Shown here: one piece after another, positions 26,574-35,220 of the stretch | How the letters are laid out: each line of letters starts with the position of its first letter | Numbering within the stretch: the first letter of the stretch is position 1 | Assembly: GCA_942493265.1 (NCBI GenBank) | Contig: OW818688.1 | Coordinates: 2,914,001-2,978,000 of the forward strand | Source of the DNA: UBA12481 sp942493265 | GTDB lineage: Bacteria; Bacteroidota; Bacteroidia; Bacteroidales; UBA12481 | DNA: 64,000 nucleotides | Reading direction: 5' to 3' | The notes under the pieces: generated by a model | Seen by the model: the letters and a program-made list of their open reading frames with translations, nothing else | Databases searched by the model: none | What the model was told of the DNA's origin: nothing | Position numbers and translations under genes: made by a program

Positions 26574-26758
26574 ATGAAAAATTGAATTTGGATCTGATCA
26601 TAGAATTGATGGTGATTCTGTTACTATTGGCAGCTTCTGCTCTGGTTTCCGGAGCAGAAGTTGCCTTTTTTTCGATTGGCCCTGATGAGCGTAATGAGCT
26701 GAATTATCTTACGTTTGTTGTCAGGAGTCGTGAAAATCGGAGAATCAAGGAAGTGTAA
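26574..26758 (+). pseudogene. gldE: gldE remnant: internal deletion and start-proximal frameshift
   Basis: A short frame holds only the two ends of a GldE/CorC-type membrane protein (normally over 400 residues). The N-terminal part, ending ...SGAEVAFFSIGPDERNEL, matches the first helix of the DUF21 domain. It is followed at once by NYLTFVVRSRENRRIKEV and a stop, which resembles the last strand of the CorC/HlyC domain. Roughly 350-400 codons would be missing. An ATG at 26574 is out of frame by one base: five A's follow it where six would give MKKLNLDLIIEL. Without that, translation would need TTG 26582 or ATG 26609. Its position between ssb and gldD supports the identity. Confidence 0.75.
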
Positions 26759-26791
26759 TTTTAAATTGCCTGGTGAACCATTTTAAGAGTT

Positions 26792-27397
26792 ATGAAGTCC
26801 AGACCCTTTGAATATTTGATTTTGGTGATGATGACTGTTGCAATATTTGGCTGCAGCCAGGATTATAGCCCAAGGCCAAGAGGTTATTACCGGATTGACC
26901 TTCCTGTAAAAGAGTATCAGGTTCTGTCGGGTAATTACCCATACAGGTTTGATTATCCTGTATATGCGGTAATCAATCCTTATAAAGGCAAATGGACGGA
27001 TACCGATACAGCTGATTATTGGATCAATATTGAATTTCCTCAATTCAAGAGCCGGGTCCACCTGACTTATAAATTGGTTAATGGTAATCTTGACAGGTTG
27101 GTTGAGGATGCTCATAGTTATGCATATAAGCACAGTATAAAGGCAGATGCTATTATTCAGTCAGAATATGTCGACACCATCAGTAAAGTATACAGTGTAC
27201 TTTTTGATATAAAAGGTAACACCGCCTCAACCATGCAATTTTATGCGACCGACAGCATTCGGCATTTTCTGAGGGGTGCACTCTATTTTGATTGTGAACC
27301 CAATAAGGATTCTCTGGCTCCGGTGAAGGAATTCTTACGTCTCGACCTTTTAAAAATGATAGAAACCCTTAACTGGAGAAATACCAAGTCCAAATGA
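26792..27397 (+). CDS. gldD: Gliding-motility-type lipoprotein GldD
   Basis: A 201-residue lipoprotein: the signal peptide ends at the lipobox IFGC, and the mature part starts with the family's PRPRGYYRIDLP. GldD is needed for gliding and type IX secretion in Flavobacterium, but homologues are common in non-gliding Bacteroidota, where the role is unclear. Its usual partner gldE is a remnant just upstream. The stop overlaps the next start by 4 nt (ATGA), so translation is probably coupled. Confidence 0.88.
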   Translation: MKSRPFEYLILVMMTVAIFGCSQDYSPRPRGYYRIDLPVKEYQVLSGNYPYRFDYPVYAVINPYKGKWTDTDTADYWINIEFPQFKSRVHLTYKLVNGNLDRLVEDAHSYAYKHSIKADAIIQSEYVDTISKVYSVLFDIKGNTASTMQFYATDSIRHFLRGALYFDCEPNKDSLAPVKEFLRLDLLKMIETLNWRNTKSK

Positions 27398-28128
27398 TCC
27401 TGCCTTACCTGAATAGTCTGAAAGGTCGCAAAAAAGCATTTATCTGGCTGATTGATCCGGACAAGTGTGAACATGCTTATCTGAGTACCCAATTATCCGT
27501 TGCGGGTGAAACCGGTGTCGATCTTATTTTTGTTGGCGGGAGCCTGATTACCAATCATGTTGACGATTTGATTGCTGAAATAAAATCATCAGTTGATATT
27601 CCGGTTGTACTTTTCCCCGGCTCTCCGCTCCAATTAAGCTCCAGTGCTGATGCTGTTTTGCTGCTCTCACTGATCTCAGGACGAAATGCGGAATATCTGA
27701 TAGGCAACCATATTGTTGCTGCACCCTTTCTTCGGAAATCAGGTTTGGAAATTATCCCTACAGGATACATGCTCATAAACGGAGGTCAGCAAACATCAGT
27801 TTCATATATGAGCAACACCCAGCCAATCCCGGCAGACAAGCCAGACATCGCGCTGGCTACTGCAATGGCTGGAGAAATGCTTGGCTTGAAGGTCATATAC
27901 CTCGATGCGGGAAGCGGGGCGCAGAACCCGGTTTCCTCAAAAATGATCGCCTCCATTGCTTCTGTAATTAAATTACCTCTTATGGTGGGTGGCGGTATCC
28001 GAACCTCTGCCGATGTAAGGAACGCCTATCATTCCGGAGCTGATGCCGTGGTTGTTGGAAATGCAACCGAGAATAACCACAGCCGGCTGCGGGAATTGGT
28101 TGCTGAACGCGATCGTTTCAATATCTGA
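27394..28128 (+). CDS. Geranylgeranylglyceryl phosphate synthase family (PcrB-like)
   Basis: The 244-residue TIM-barrel prenyltransferase carries WLIDPDK (residues ~19-25), VGGS, YLDAGSGAQNP (~169-179) and VGGGIRT (~198-204), the family signatures. Group II bacterial members, known from Bacteroidota, join a polyprenyl diphosphate to glycerol-1-phosphate, giving archaeal-type ethers. Whether this one uses geranylgeranyl or another chain cannot be read from sequence. It overlaps gldD by 4 nt, and its 3' end overlaps the convergent beta-barrel gene by 11 nt. Confidence 0.9.
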   Translation: MILPYLNSLKGRKKAFIWLIDPDKCEHAYLSTQLSVAGETGVDLIFVGGSLITNHVDDLIAEIKSSVDIPVVLFPGSPLQLSSSADAVLLLSLISGRNAEYLIGNHIVAAPFLRKSGLEIIPTGYMLINGGQQTSVSYMSNTQPIPADKPDIALATAMAGEMLGLKVIYLDAGSGAQNPVSSKMIASIASVIKLPLMVGGGIRTSADVRNAYHSGADAVVVGNATENNHSRLRELVAERDRFNI

Positions 28129-28852
28129 CAGGCGAAATCTCTATTCCGATTTCAAAAGCCGGTAAGTCTTTAACAGCATCAATGCTGAGTAGCCTTGATA
28201 TCCGATAGGAGGCTGTCAGTGCATACCGATCAAATCCTACGCGCATTAAAGCCTTATAAGTGAATGGATTGATCCACTTCAAGGCTGATACATTCGTTTT
28301 TTCAATTATGTGGGAATGGGGATCTTCCGGGTATATTAAATCCTTTGTAACCAGTTTGTTTAATAGATTCGCCTGTGCAGATATTCCCAAATCAATATAG
28401 TTTCCAAGGTAATCACCGCGCTGTCCCAGCCGGAGCCTTAGGTATAACCCACCGAACATGCCAGCGCTTCCGACAGTCTGTGAGCGGTGTGATACGGTGT
28501 CAGGAAATTGCTTGCCGGGATTCTGATTTAATTTGTAAAAATTTCGATGGGCACCGGATTCTGCAATCATTGATAATGGACCGCTGAACTTATATTTATA
28601 TCGGAGGCCGACAGCGATATTGCCGGTAAAAAGTACATTGGTGGGGAGGATTTTTGCACTTGAAGAAGGCAAGATTAAGGCCGAAGAAAAAAACGGATGG
28701 AAGAAATGTTTGCGGTTGGGACCAAAAGCCGGATGGTCGGTTAACCGGCCTGGATTCTTTTCGAAAATCAGCTCCTGTGCCTGAATTGGCCTCTGTGCGA
28801 GGCTTAGCAACAGAAGAATAATAGTTAAGGCTGCTATTTTGTTTCTTTCCAT
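28118..28852 (-). CDS. Putative outer-membrane beta-barrel protein
   Basis: This 244-residue protein has an N-terminal signal peptide ending near PIQAQ and alternating hydrophobic strands with aromatic girdles (for example NIAVGLRYKYKFSG, GGLYLRLRLGQ and AFEIGIEISPVRY at the very end), as in small outer-membrane barrels. I do not recognise a named family. The start overlaps the 3' end of the S8 peptidase gene by 19 nt, so the two are almost certainly co-transcribed. Confidence 0.75.
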   Translation of the reverse strand: MERNKIAALTIILLLLSLAQRPIQAQELIFEKNPGRLTDHPAFGPNRKHFFHPFFSSALILPSSSAKILPTNVLFTGNIAVGLRYKYKFSGPLSMIAESGAHRNFYKLNQNPGKQFPDTVSHRSQTVGSAGMFGGLYLRLRLGQRGDYLGNYIDLGISAQANLLNKLVTKDLIYPEDPHSHIIEKTNVSALKWINPFTYKALMRVGFDRYALTASYRISRLLSIDAVKDLPAFEIGIEISPVRY

Positions 28853-30096
28853 ACAGAAGTCTCTCCATTTAAACTACAACGAAAGATATCGTCAGCATCA
28901 AATTCCGATTTGCTGATAACTACCGGCTTATCACCTTCTACCCGAAAAACGCCGTAACGTTTGAGGTATCCGGTTGGAGTACTGATGTGATAATATAAAT
29001 AGCCTGCCGGGAATATTCTGGGGATATCCCTCCATTTTTCCGGAATGCGGACAATGAAATTCTGGTCATCGGCAGATACCTTAAGCTCACTCGCAGGTAT
29101 GTCAATTATGGGATTAATGATCCTTGATGCCTGTGGAATACCATATCCGTGGGAGTAATCGTAGTAAGGGAACAAATGTCCGGATTTCTCAATCAGTGTT
29201 ATGATATCCTGAGCTGAAAGTGACCGGTACAATTGCCAGGTGCATGCCGCAAAACCGGTTATAAGCGGGGCCGAAAAGGACGTTCCTTCCATGATCCGGG
29301 TACCGCCATTTGGCTTTAATGTCACTACTTGTCCCGGAGCGCAGACATTCGGCTTTAACCGATGGTCGGCAGTTGGACCTACCGAGCTGAATCCTGATGC
29401 CAATCCGGTTTTGGGATCGATTGCTCCGACACTCATTATAGAATCAGCATCGGCTGGGGTTACCAGGGTTGACCACCTGCTTTGTCCTTCATTTCCGTTG
29501 CAGTTGATTATGAGAATTCCCTTTCTGGCAGCCCTGGCAGCGGCCTGTGCTGCAATGCTGTGCCGGCCATCCATTTCGGAGGTAAAATATCTCTGGTAAG
29601 TATAACCCAGTGAGGATTGGATGATGTTTGCCCCATGCTCTATTGCCCAGTCCACCGCATTTGCCCAATTCAACTCTTCTTGCCGGGGTTCCCCGCTTTT
29701 TTCTGTCAGTGCGAGAAGAAATTCTGCATCCGGTGCAAGTCCGAGCGGTTTCCCATCGAGAATCCCGGCTATGCAGGCCAGTACGGCGGTACCGTGGGAG
29801 ACTCCCGAGTAAACATTTTCTCTGTTTTTAACAAAATCCCAGGTAGCGATAATCTGGTGCCGCTCAATCAGATGTTTTAAGGCCGGATGGGTGTTGGTTC
29901 CCGGGAATCCTCCATCCAGAACGGCAATACGAATACCACGGCCGGTGATTCCCTTTTGAATGAATTCATTCCCTTGGAGATATTGAATCTGAGCGGTCAA
30001 TAGCCGGTTGAATTCTATGTCGCGTCCGTCCTGGAAGGAAAAGGCGCATAGAATAAAGGGAATCATATAAATCAATTTTCTCATTGATCCGGTCAA
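28834..30096 (-). CDS. Secreted S8-family (subtilisin-like) serine peptidase
   Basis: The 420-residue enzyme has a signal peptide (start M1 or M5) and a full catalytic triad: Asp61 in AVLDGGFPG, His101 in SHGTAVLA and Ser273 in EGTSFSAP; the oxyanion Asn is in NCNGNEG. There is no long pro-domain between the signal peptide and the catalytic Asp, only about 35 residues, and a ~100-residue C-terminal part follows the catalytic domain. It should act in the periplasm or outside the cell. Confidence 0.92.
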   Translation of the reverse strand: MTGSMRKLIYMIPFILCAFSFQDGRDIEFNRLLTAQIQYLQGNEFIQKGITGRGIRIAVLDGGFPGTNTHPALKHLIERHQIIATWDFVKNRENVYSGVSHGTAVLACIAGILDGKPLGLAPDAEFLLALTEKSGEPRQEELNWANAVDWAIEHGANIIQSSLGYTYQRYFTSEMDGRHSIAAQAAARAARKGILIINCNGNEGQSRWSTLVTPADADSIMSVGAIDPKTGLASGFSSVGPTADHRLKPNVCAPGQVVTLKPNGGTRIMEGTSFSAPLITGFAACTWQLYRSLSAQDIITLIEKSGHLFPYYDYSHGYGIPQASRIINPIIDIPASELKVSADDQNFIVRIPEKWRDIPRIFPAGYLYYHISTPTGYLKRYGVFRVEGDKPVVISKSEFDADDIFRCSLNGETSVWKETK

Positions 30097-30288
30097 GCTG
30101 GTTTAAGGGGTAAAGTTAGTCTTTGTTTTATATAAAAAATGTCTTTAAAATGGAAAAAATCCAGAAAAAGGAATCTCTTCGATTATGTGAGATTCATTAA
30201 TGCTAAGTAAATCAATGAGTTAATATGTGTTGTCTGCCAGTGGCATTGGGTTTGTTTGATCTAATGAAATTTGGTAATAATGTATCCA

Positions 30289-32322
30289 ATGAAAAAGCTA
30301 CTGGTTTATTCGGTTCTGGGGCTAGGTCTTTTAGCCGCTTCATGCAACAAAGATCCTTACACTCCCGGAACGGAAACCGGGATGACGAAAGATCTGAAGA
30401 TTCCTGAAGGATTTGAATTCAAAACAACCCTCGACATCAATTTGAGTGTCCTGGTTCAAAACTCAGCGATGGTACTCAGCCAGGTGCCGGTACAGCTTTA
30501 TCTTGACAATCCGGGATCCGGTGAGATGCCAAATGTTACTGCAAGGCTGGCAGGTACATTTGCATCAGGTAATGATGGCAGGATTGACCTTCAGCTCAGG
30601 ATTCCGGCCTACCGGGATACGGTTTATCTGAAGACCGATTATATCGGTTTAGAGTCGCTGGTTGCAGTTCCGGTCATCGGAGGGTCAGTTGTTTATCATT
30701 ATGGTGAGGGAACCTCTGTATTACCTCAGTTCATTAAATTCAACCCTCAGGCAAATATTTTAAAATCATCCATAACTTATTCGTATTTAGGTACTTATAC
30801 TTCATCGGGTGTTCCATCTTACCTGGTGAGTCCAAGGGACGTGATTACTCAGGATTTCCTGAATGATGTTAATGCCTCCCTGCCTGAAAAGATAAAATTG
30901 CCGGTAAGCCATCCTGAATATTTAGCTGCCGGAAATGAAAGTGATATTGTTTTAAAGGAACAAGCCGATGTTTGGATAACATTTGTCCATGAAGGGGCCA
31001 GCTACCTGAATTCACTTGGCTATTACATTTATGATGTAAACAATCCGCCAAAAAAAGTTAAGGATATCAGTAAGTATAATGTTGTATTCCCCAATGCTTC
31101 CTATCCGGGCAGCGGTGGAGGGTTGGTTTCGGGTGATAAAGTATTTCTGGGCAGATTTGATGCCGGAAAAGCAATCGGATGGTTTTTGGTGCCGAATGGC
31201 TGGAGCGGTGGCAGGGTAACCGGTAATAAAGTACTCTATTCTGAGCCGTCCTTTAATGTTGAAAGTGATATTTCGAAAAAACAGCATACCGTCTTACTGT
31301 ACGATTCAAAAAGAAGCGTTCTGCTGATAGCCTTTGAGGATATGGACCGCATGAACGGATCGGATGATGATTTCAACGATGCAATATTTTATGTAACTGC
31401 TAATCCTGTAAGTGCAGTGGATGTTTCAAGGGTACCGCCCCTGGATACGCCGGCTGACCGTGATAAAGATGGTATTACTGATACATTTGATGATTATCCG
31501 GATGATAAAAATCTTGCATTCAATTATTACTACCCCGCCAAAGACGTATTCGGCACTCTGGTTGCCGAAGATTTGTGGCCCGGATTGGGTGACTTCGATT
31601 TTAATGATTTGGTAGTTGATTATAACTTTAATCAGGTAGCAGATCCGAATAATCAGGTTGTGCAAATGGTTATAAAGCTGAAAACCAGGGCTATCGGTGC
31701 TTCCTTCAGAAACGGGTTTGGTATTCAGTTGCCCGTTCCTGCAAGGTCGGTGGAATCGGTATCCGGATATGATGTTCCTGGCGATAATGTCAAATTGAGC
31801 GGCACAGGAATTGAATCCGGGCAAACAAATGCTGTGATCATTGCTTTCGAGGATGCTTATGATGTGTTGCCATATGTTGGCAGTGGAACGGGCGTAAATG
31901 TAGTTGCCGGAAGTGGATGGACTGAACCTGTTATACAGGAAATCAAGGTGGTTTTTTCAACACCGCAAACTATTGCCGCGATGGGCCAGGCGCCATATAA
32001 TCCTTTCCTGATTGTTGATGGTCAGCGCGGTAAGGAGATTCATATGAGCGGAAATCAGCCCACCGATCTTGCTGATTTGTCTTTTTTTGGACAGTCGCAG
32101 GATGCTTCTGATGTGAAAACAGGGAAGTACTATACATCCACGCAGGGCCTTCCCTGGATGATGGATATACCCGGGAGTTTTGATTATATGATTGAGAAAA
32201 AAGACATTTTGAAAGGTTACACAAAATTTGGAGCATGGGCTGAATCGGGTGGGTTATCCTATGCCGATTGGTATCTCGATCTGTCAGGCTATCGCGAGAG
32301 CTCGGTGATTTTTAAGAAATAA
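30289..32322 (+). CDS. LruC-domain lipoprotein (DUF4114/DUF4842-like)
   Basis: I start at ATG 30289 (MKKLLVYSVLGLGLLAASC), which gives a perfect lipobox at AASC and 677 residues. A DUF4114-like segment is at residues ~340-365 (LLIAFEDMDRMNGSDDDFND). The LruC-type Asp-rich unit (GLGDFDFNDLVVDYNF) is near residue ~430. Both look like calcium-binding folds. Function is unknown; lineage members are surface or outer-membrane lipoproteins. It diverges from the S8 peptidase and ends in a strong terminator. Confidence 0.87.
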   Translation: MKKLLVYSVLGLGLLAASCNKDPYTPGTETGMTKDLKIPEGFEFKTTLDINLSVLVQNSAMVLSQVPVQLYLDNPGSGEMPNVTARLAGTFASGNDGRIDLQLRIPAYRDTVYLKTDYIGLESLVAVPVIGGSVVYHYGEGTSVLPQFIKFNPQANILKSSITYSYLGTYTSSGVPSYLVSPRDVITQDFLNDVNASLPEKIKLPVSHPEYLAAGNESDIVLKEQADVWITFVHEGASYLNSLGYYIYDVNNPPKKVKDISKYNVVFPNASYPGSGGGLVSGDKVFLGRFDAGKAIGWFLVPNGWSGGRVTGNKVLYSEPSFNVESDISKKQHTVLLYDSKRSVLLIAFEDMDRMNGSDDDFNDAIFYVTANPVSAVDVSRVPPLDTPADRDKDGITDTFDDYPDDKNLAFNYYYPAKDVFGTLVAEDLWPGLGDFDFNDLVVDYNFNQVADPNNQVVQMVIKLKTRAIGASFRNGFGIQLPVPARSVESVSGYDVPGDNVKLSGTGIESGQTNAVIIAFEDAYDVLPYVGSGTGVNVVAGSGWTEPVIQEIKVVFSTPQTIAAMGQAPYNPFLIVDGQRGKEIHMSGNQPTDLADLSFFGQSQDASDVKTGKYYTSTQGLPWMMDIPGSFDYMIEKKDILKGYTKFGAWAESGGLSYADWYLDLSGYRESSVIFKK

Positions 32323-32350
32323 GGTCATAAAGTGTTATTTATTGATGCTG

Positions 32351-32382
32351 AAAGGCTGCCGGATATTCCGGCGGCCTTTTTT
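32351..32382 (+). terminator. Terminator after the LruC gene
   Basis: AAAGGCTGCCGG (32351-32362) pairs with CCGGCGGCCTTT (32368-32379) with one G-T wobble and a 5-nt loop, then T's. It sits between two convergent genes and its right edge touches the stop of the phosphatase-like gene, so it could serve both strands, although its minus-strand U tail is short. Confidence 0.85.
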
Positions 32383-34030
32383 ATTTGACCAGATCAAATA
32401 GAATTTTACCGGTTGCACCGGCTGGTGCGGTAATATTCAGCAGATGCGCCAGGGTGGGGGCAATGTCGAGAATTGATACCTGACGGTTGATCGTTTGCTT
32501 CGGCACTGTCCATCCGTACCATGCTAGCGGTACATGGGTGTCATATGAATACGGGGAGCGGGAATCGCTGTCTGTATTTTCTTCTTCGATCCATCCAGGT
32601 TGCAATATCAGCACAATATCGCCTGTTCGGTCGGGATTGTATGAGTTCTGCACCAAATCACCCCAAGGGCTTGTCAGTTGGCCGGTAAGAAACCGATCTG
32701 CCGGGATAGCTCTGGCCACACCATCGAAATGGGTAAGAAAGCGTGCAGCCTGATCCTGCACCAATGTAAATGACAGTTTTTTCTGATCAATAAGGGTTTC
32801 ATTCAGGTAAACCTGGTGATTAACATAGTATTCAATCCAGTTGCCATCTCCATAAATTGCTACAAGATAGGAGTTTAACAGGGCAACTGCATTCCGATAA
32901 CGGAAAAAACCACCCGGCAAATTTAGTGCACGGCTATAATCCGGATCCATTGATGCTCCATGTGTTGAAGTCAGGAAAATCAGGGCTTTATCCTTTCCGA
33001 TAGTTTCTTCAATTTGGTACAGCAGGCGCTGGATATCCATGTCGAGCCTCAGAAGTGCATCTGCCGCTTCTCGCGAGTCAGGGCCAAATAGCTTGGTAAT
33101 CTGGTCGATCGCGGTATAGTTGATCCAAAGAAGGTCGGTTATCTGGTCCTTTCCCAATCCTTCTTCCAATAGGGCTGTGGTTGCAAAATCGGTCGTCAGC
33201 GTATTTCCGAACGGCATCATCCCGAGGATTTCGTTATCCTGGTCAAGGCTTTCACGGCGGATACGGCTCAGCTTAAAGGGGAAAGTTTTGAATTGGTTAT
33301 AATAACCGGTTTCCAGATCATTATCATCTGGCGGACACCCCGTGTAAAGATTGTCGGCCAGCAGAAGGTCCCACTGACGCGTAAGATAATGGCCGGCGGT
33401 ATTCCGGGCATTGAAACTGGTTACCCAGGCCGGTAATGAATTGGCATATTGCGAGCTTGTTATCCAATTTCCAGATGGTGTGTCGAACCACCAGGCAGAA
33501 CCCGGTATGTGCCCTTCCAGAAGGATGGCAGGTTCTGCATTAAATGAAACGGATATTACTTTTCCCTTGTAGTCGGATGCAAGGATAAGCTGATCGCCGA
33601 TTGTATTGGCCAGAAGCTGGGATGCGGAGTGTTTACCATTAATGCCGTTACCACCGATTGATCTGGCCAGATAATCTTTGGTGCAATTGACTTGTTCCCT
33701 CCGAATCCTGTTATACCAGTTCTCTGACACGATACCATGAATAGCAGGAGGTGCGCCTGTTGAAATGGATGCATTTGATGATCCGGCATCAGCAAGCAGA
33801 AAGGGGATCGAGGCATCGGTATAGCTGGTACCCTGTTTAAACAGTTTTTTTATTCCCCCTTCCCCAAAAAGGTTCCAGTATCTTTCAATCCAATCGTACT
33901 TCATGCCTTCCACCACGATGCCAACCATCAGCACCGGCTTGTCGGCAGGGTTCTGATTGTATCCGGTCGTAAAAACCCACGGCCCGGACAGGTAAGCAAG
34001 GGCGAGGAGAAACCTGATTTTATGATGCAT
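32381..34030 (-). CDS. PafA-like alkaline phosphatase with degenerate active site
   Basis: The 549-residue exported protein follows PafA-type phosphatases over its length (signal peptide, GxVVxxMxYDW, GPDSREAADALLRLDMDI, SYDTHVP). Key residues are changed. Against my recollection of Elizabethkingia PafA: metal ligand Asp38 is Glu41, nucleophile Thr79 is Ala82, Asn100 is Glu103, Lys162 is Asn164, Arg164 is Glu166, His309 is Lys313 and Asp352 is Thr356. Asp309, His357 and His499 remain. Such a protein should not hydrolyse phosphate esters by the family mechanism, so it may be a pseudoenzyme. It lies 14 nt downstream of ychF on the same strand. The frame is intact. Confidence 0.85.
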   Translation of the reverse strand: MHHKIRFLLALAYLSGPWVFTTGYNQNPADKPVLMVGIVVEGMKYDWIERYWNLFGEGGIKKLFKQGTSYTDASIPFLLADAGSSNASISTGAPPAIHGIVSENWYNRIRREQVNCTKDYLARSIGGNGINGKHSASQLLANTIGDQLILASDYKGKVISVSFNAEPAILLEGHIPGSAWWFDTPSGNWITSSQYANSLPAWVTSFNARNTAGHYLTRQWDLLLADNLYTGCPPDDNDLETGYYNQFKTFPFKLSRIRRESLDQDNEILGMMPFGNTLTTDFATTALLEEGLGKDQITDLLWINYTAIDQITKLFGPDSREAADALLRLDMDIQRLLYQIEETIGKDKALIFLTSTHGASMDPDYSRALNLPGGFFRYRNAVALLNSYLVAIYGDGNWIEYYVNHQVYLNETLIDQKKLSFTLVQDQAARFLTHFDGVARAIPADRFLTGQLTSPWGDLVQNSYNPDRTGDIVLILQPGWIEEENTDSDSRSPYSYDTHVPLAWYGWTVPKQTINRQVSILDIAPTLAHLLNITAPAGATGKILFDLVK

Positions 34031-34044
34031 GTTAAAAACGTTAA

Positions 34045-35142
34045 TCAGACATTAAAACGTATGTGCAGGATATCTCCGTCTTCAACGATGTAATTTTTTC
34101 CTTCAACGAATAATTTTCCGGCATCACGGCAGGCCGGTTCAGTTTTGTACAGAATATAATCCTTGTATTTGATGACCTCTGCGCGGATAAACCCTCTTTG
34201 AAGATCGGAATGGATCACTCCGGCAGCTTCAGGGGCGGTGGCACCCTTACGGATGGTCCAGGCCCTGACTTCCTTTGGCCCGGCTGTGAAAAATACCTCC
34301 AGGTTCAGGATCGTGAAAGCCGAACGGATCAGTTTATTAACGCCCGGTTCTTCCAGATTCAATTCAGCTAAGAAGGCGAGCCGGTCCTCCGGATCTTCCA
34401 GTTCAGCGATTTCGGATTCTGCTTTGGCCGCAATTATAAGTGTTTCAGCCTCTTCACCCTGAAGGGATTCAATAAACCTGTTTGAATAGGCATTCCCTGT
34501 AACGGCTGATTTCTCATCTACATTACATACGTAGATGACTGGTTTTGCCGTCAGCAGGCAAAGGTCGGCAATGTGCTCCTCTTCCTCATGGGAAAGGTTC
34601 ATAGTGCGGACATTTTTAAAGTCCTCCAGGTGGGCTTTAATTCTGGTGACTACCTCCAACCCGTGTTTTGAGACTTTATCGCCGACTTTTGCACCTTTTT
34701 CCAGCTTGAGGATACGCTTTTCGATAGCATCCAGGTCCTTTACCTGAAGCTCAAGATCGATGGTTTCCCGATCACGAACCGGGTTAATACTGGTTTCGAT
34801 ATGAGGAAGATTTGGGTCATCAAAGCAGCGCACCACATGTATAAGTGCATCACAGTTCCGGATATCGGCGAGGAAGCTGTTACCTACTCCTTCTCCCTTG
34901 GATGAACCCTTTGTTAAGCCGGGAATATCAACTATGTCAACCGTGGTAGGCATTACCCGAAGGGAATGAATCAGCGAGTCGAGCTTTAACAGTCTTTCGT
35001 CGGGTACCTTAACCTGGCCCAGATTCGATTTATTGGTGCTAAAAGCGAAATTGCTGGTAGCTACTTTTGTTTCTGAGATACAATTAAACAGAGTGGTTTT
35101 CCCTGTATTTGTTATCCCGATAATGCCGCATTTTAGTCCCAT
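34045..35142 (-). CDS. ychF: YchF/OLA1-type P-loop ATPase
   Basis: A 365-residue Obg-family protein that binds ATP rather than GTP: the G4 motif is NVDE instead of NKxD. The P-loop reads GITNTGKTTLF where most homologues have GxPNVGKST; Lys and the hydroxyl residue are kept. The C-terminal TGS-like domain ends with GDILHIRFN. It associates with ribosomes and stress responses in other bacteria. A TAnnTTTG box lies 20 nt upstream of its start, and the phosphatase-like gene follows after 14 nt. Confidence 0.93.
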   Translation of the reverse strand: MGLKCGIIGITNTGKTTLFNCISETKVATSNFAFSTNKSNLGQVKVPDERLLKLDSLIHSLRVMPTTVDIVDIPGLTKGSSKGEGVGNSFLADIRNCDALIHVVRCFDDPNLPHIETSINPVRDRETIDLELQVKDLDAIEKRILKLEKGAKVGDKVSKHGLEVVTRIKAHLEDFKNVRTMNLSHEEEEHIADLCLLTAKPVIYVCNVDEKSAVTGNAYSNRFIESLQGEEAETLIIAAKAESEIAELEDPEDRLAFLAELNLEEPGVNKLIRSAFTILNLEVFFTAGPKEVRAWTIRKGATAPEAAGVIHSDLQRGFIRAEVIKYKDYILYKTEPACRDAGKLFVEGKNYIVEDGDILHIRFNV

Positions 35143-35161
35143 GGATGAATATATTAGTCAG

Positions 35162-35169
35162 CAAAGGTA
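35162..35169 (-). promoter_or_regulatory. TAnnTTTG box of ychF
   Basis: TACCTTTG on the minus strand sits 19 bases upstream of the ychF ATG, which implies a very short leader. Confidence 0.55.
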
Positions 35170-35220
35170 AAAAAAATGCTATTTTCGCTCGGTTCCTTAT
35201 AAACCCCGGACCAGATAAAT

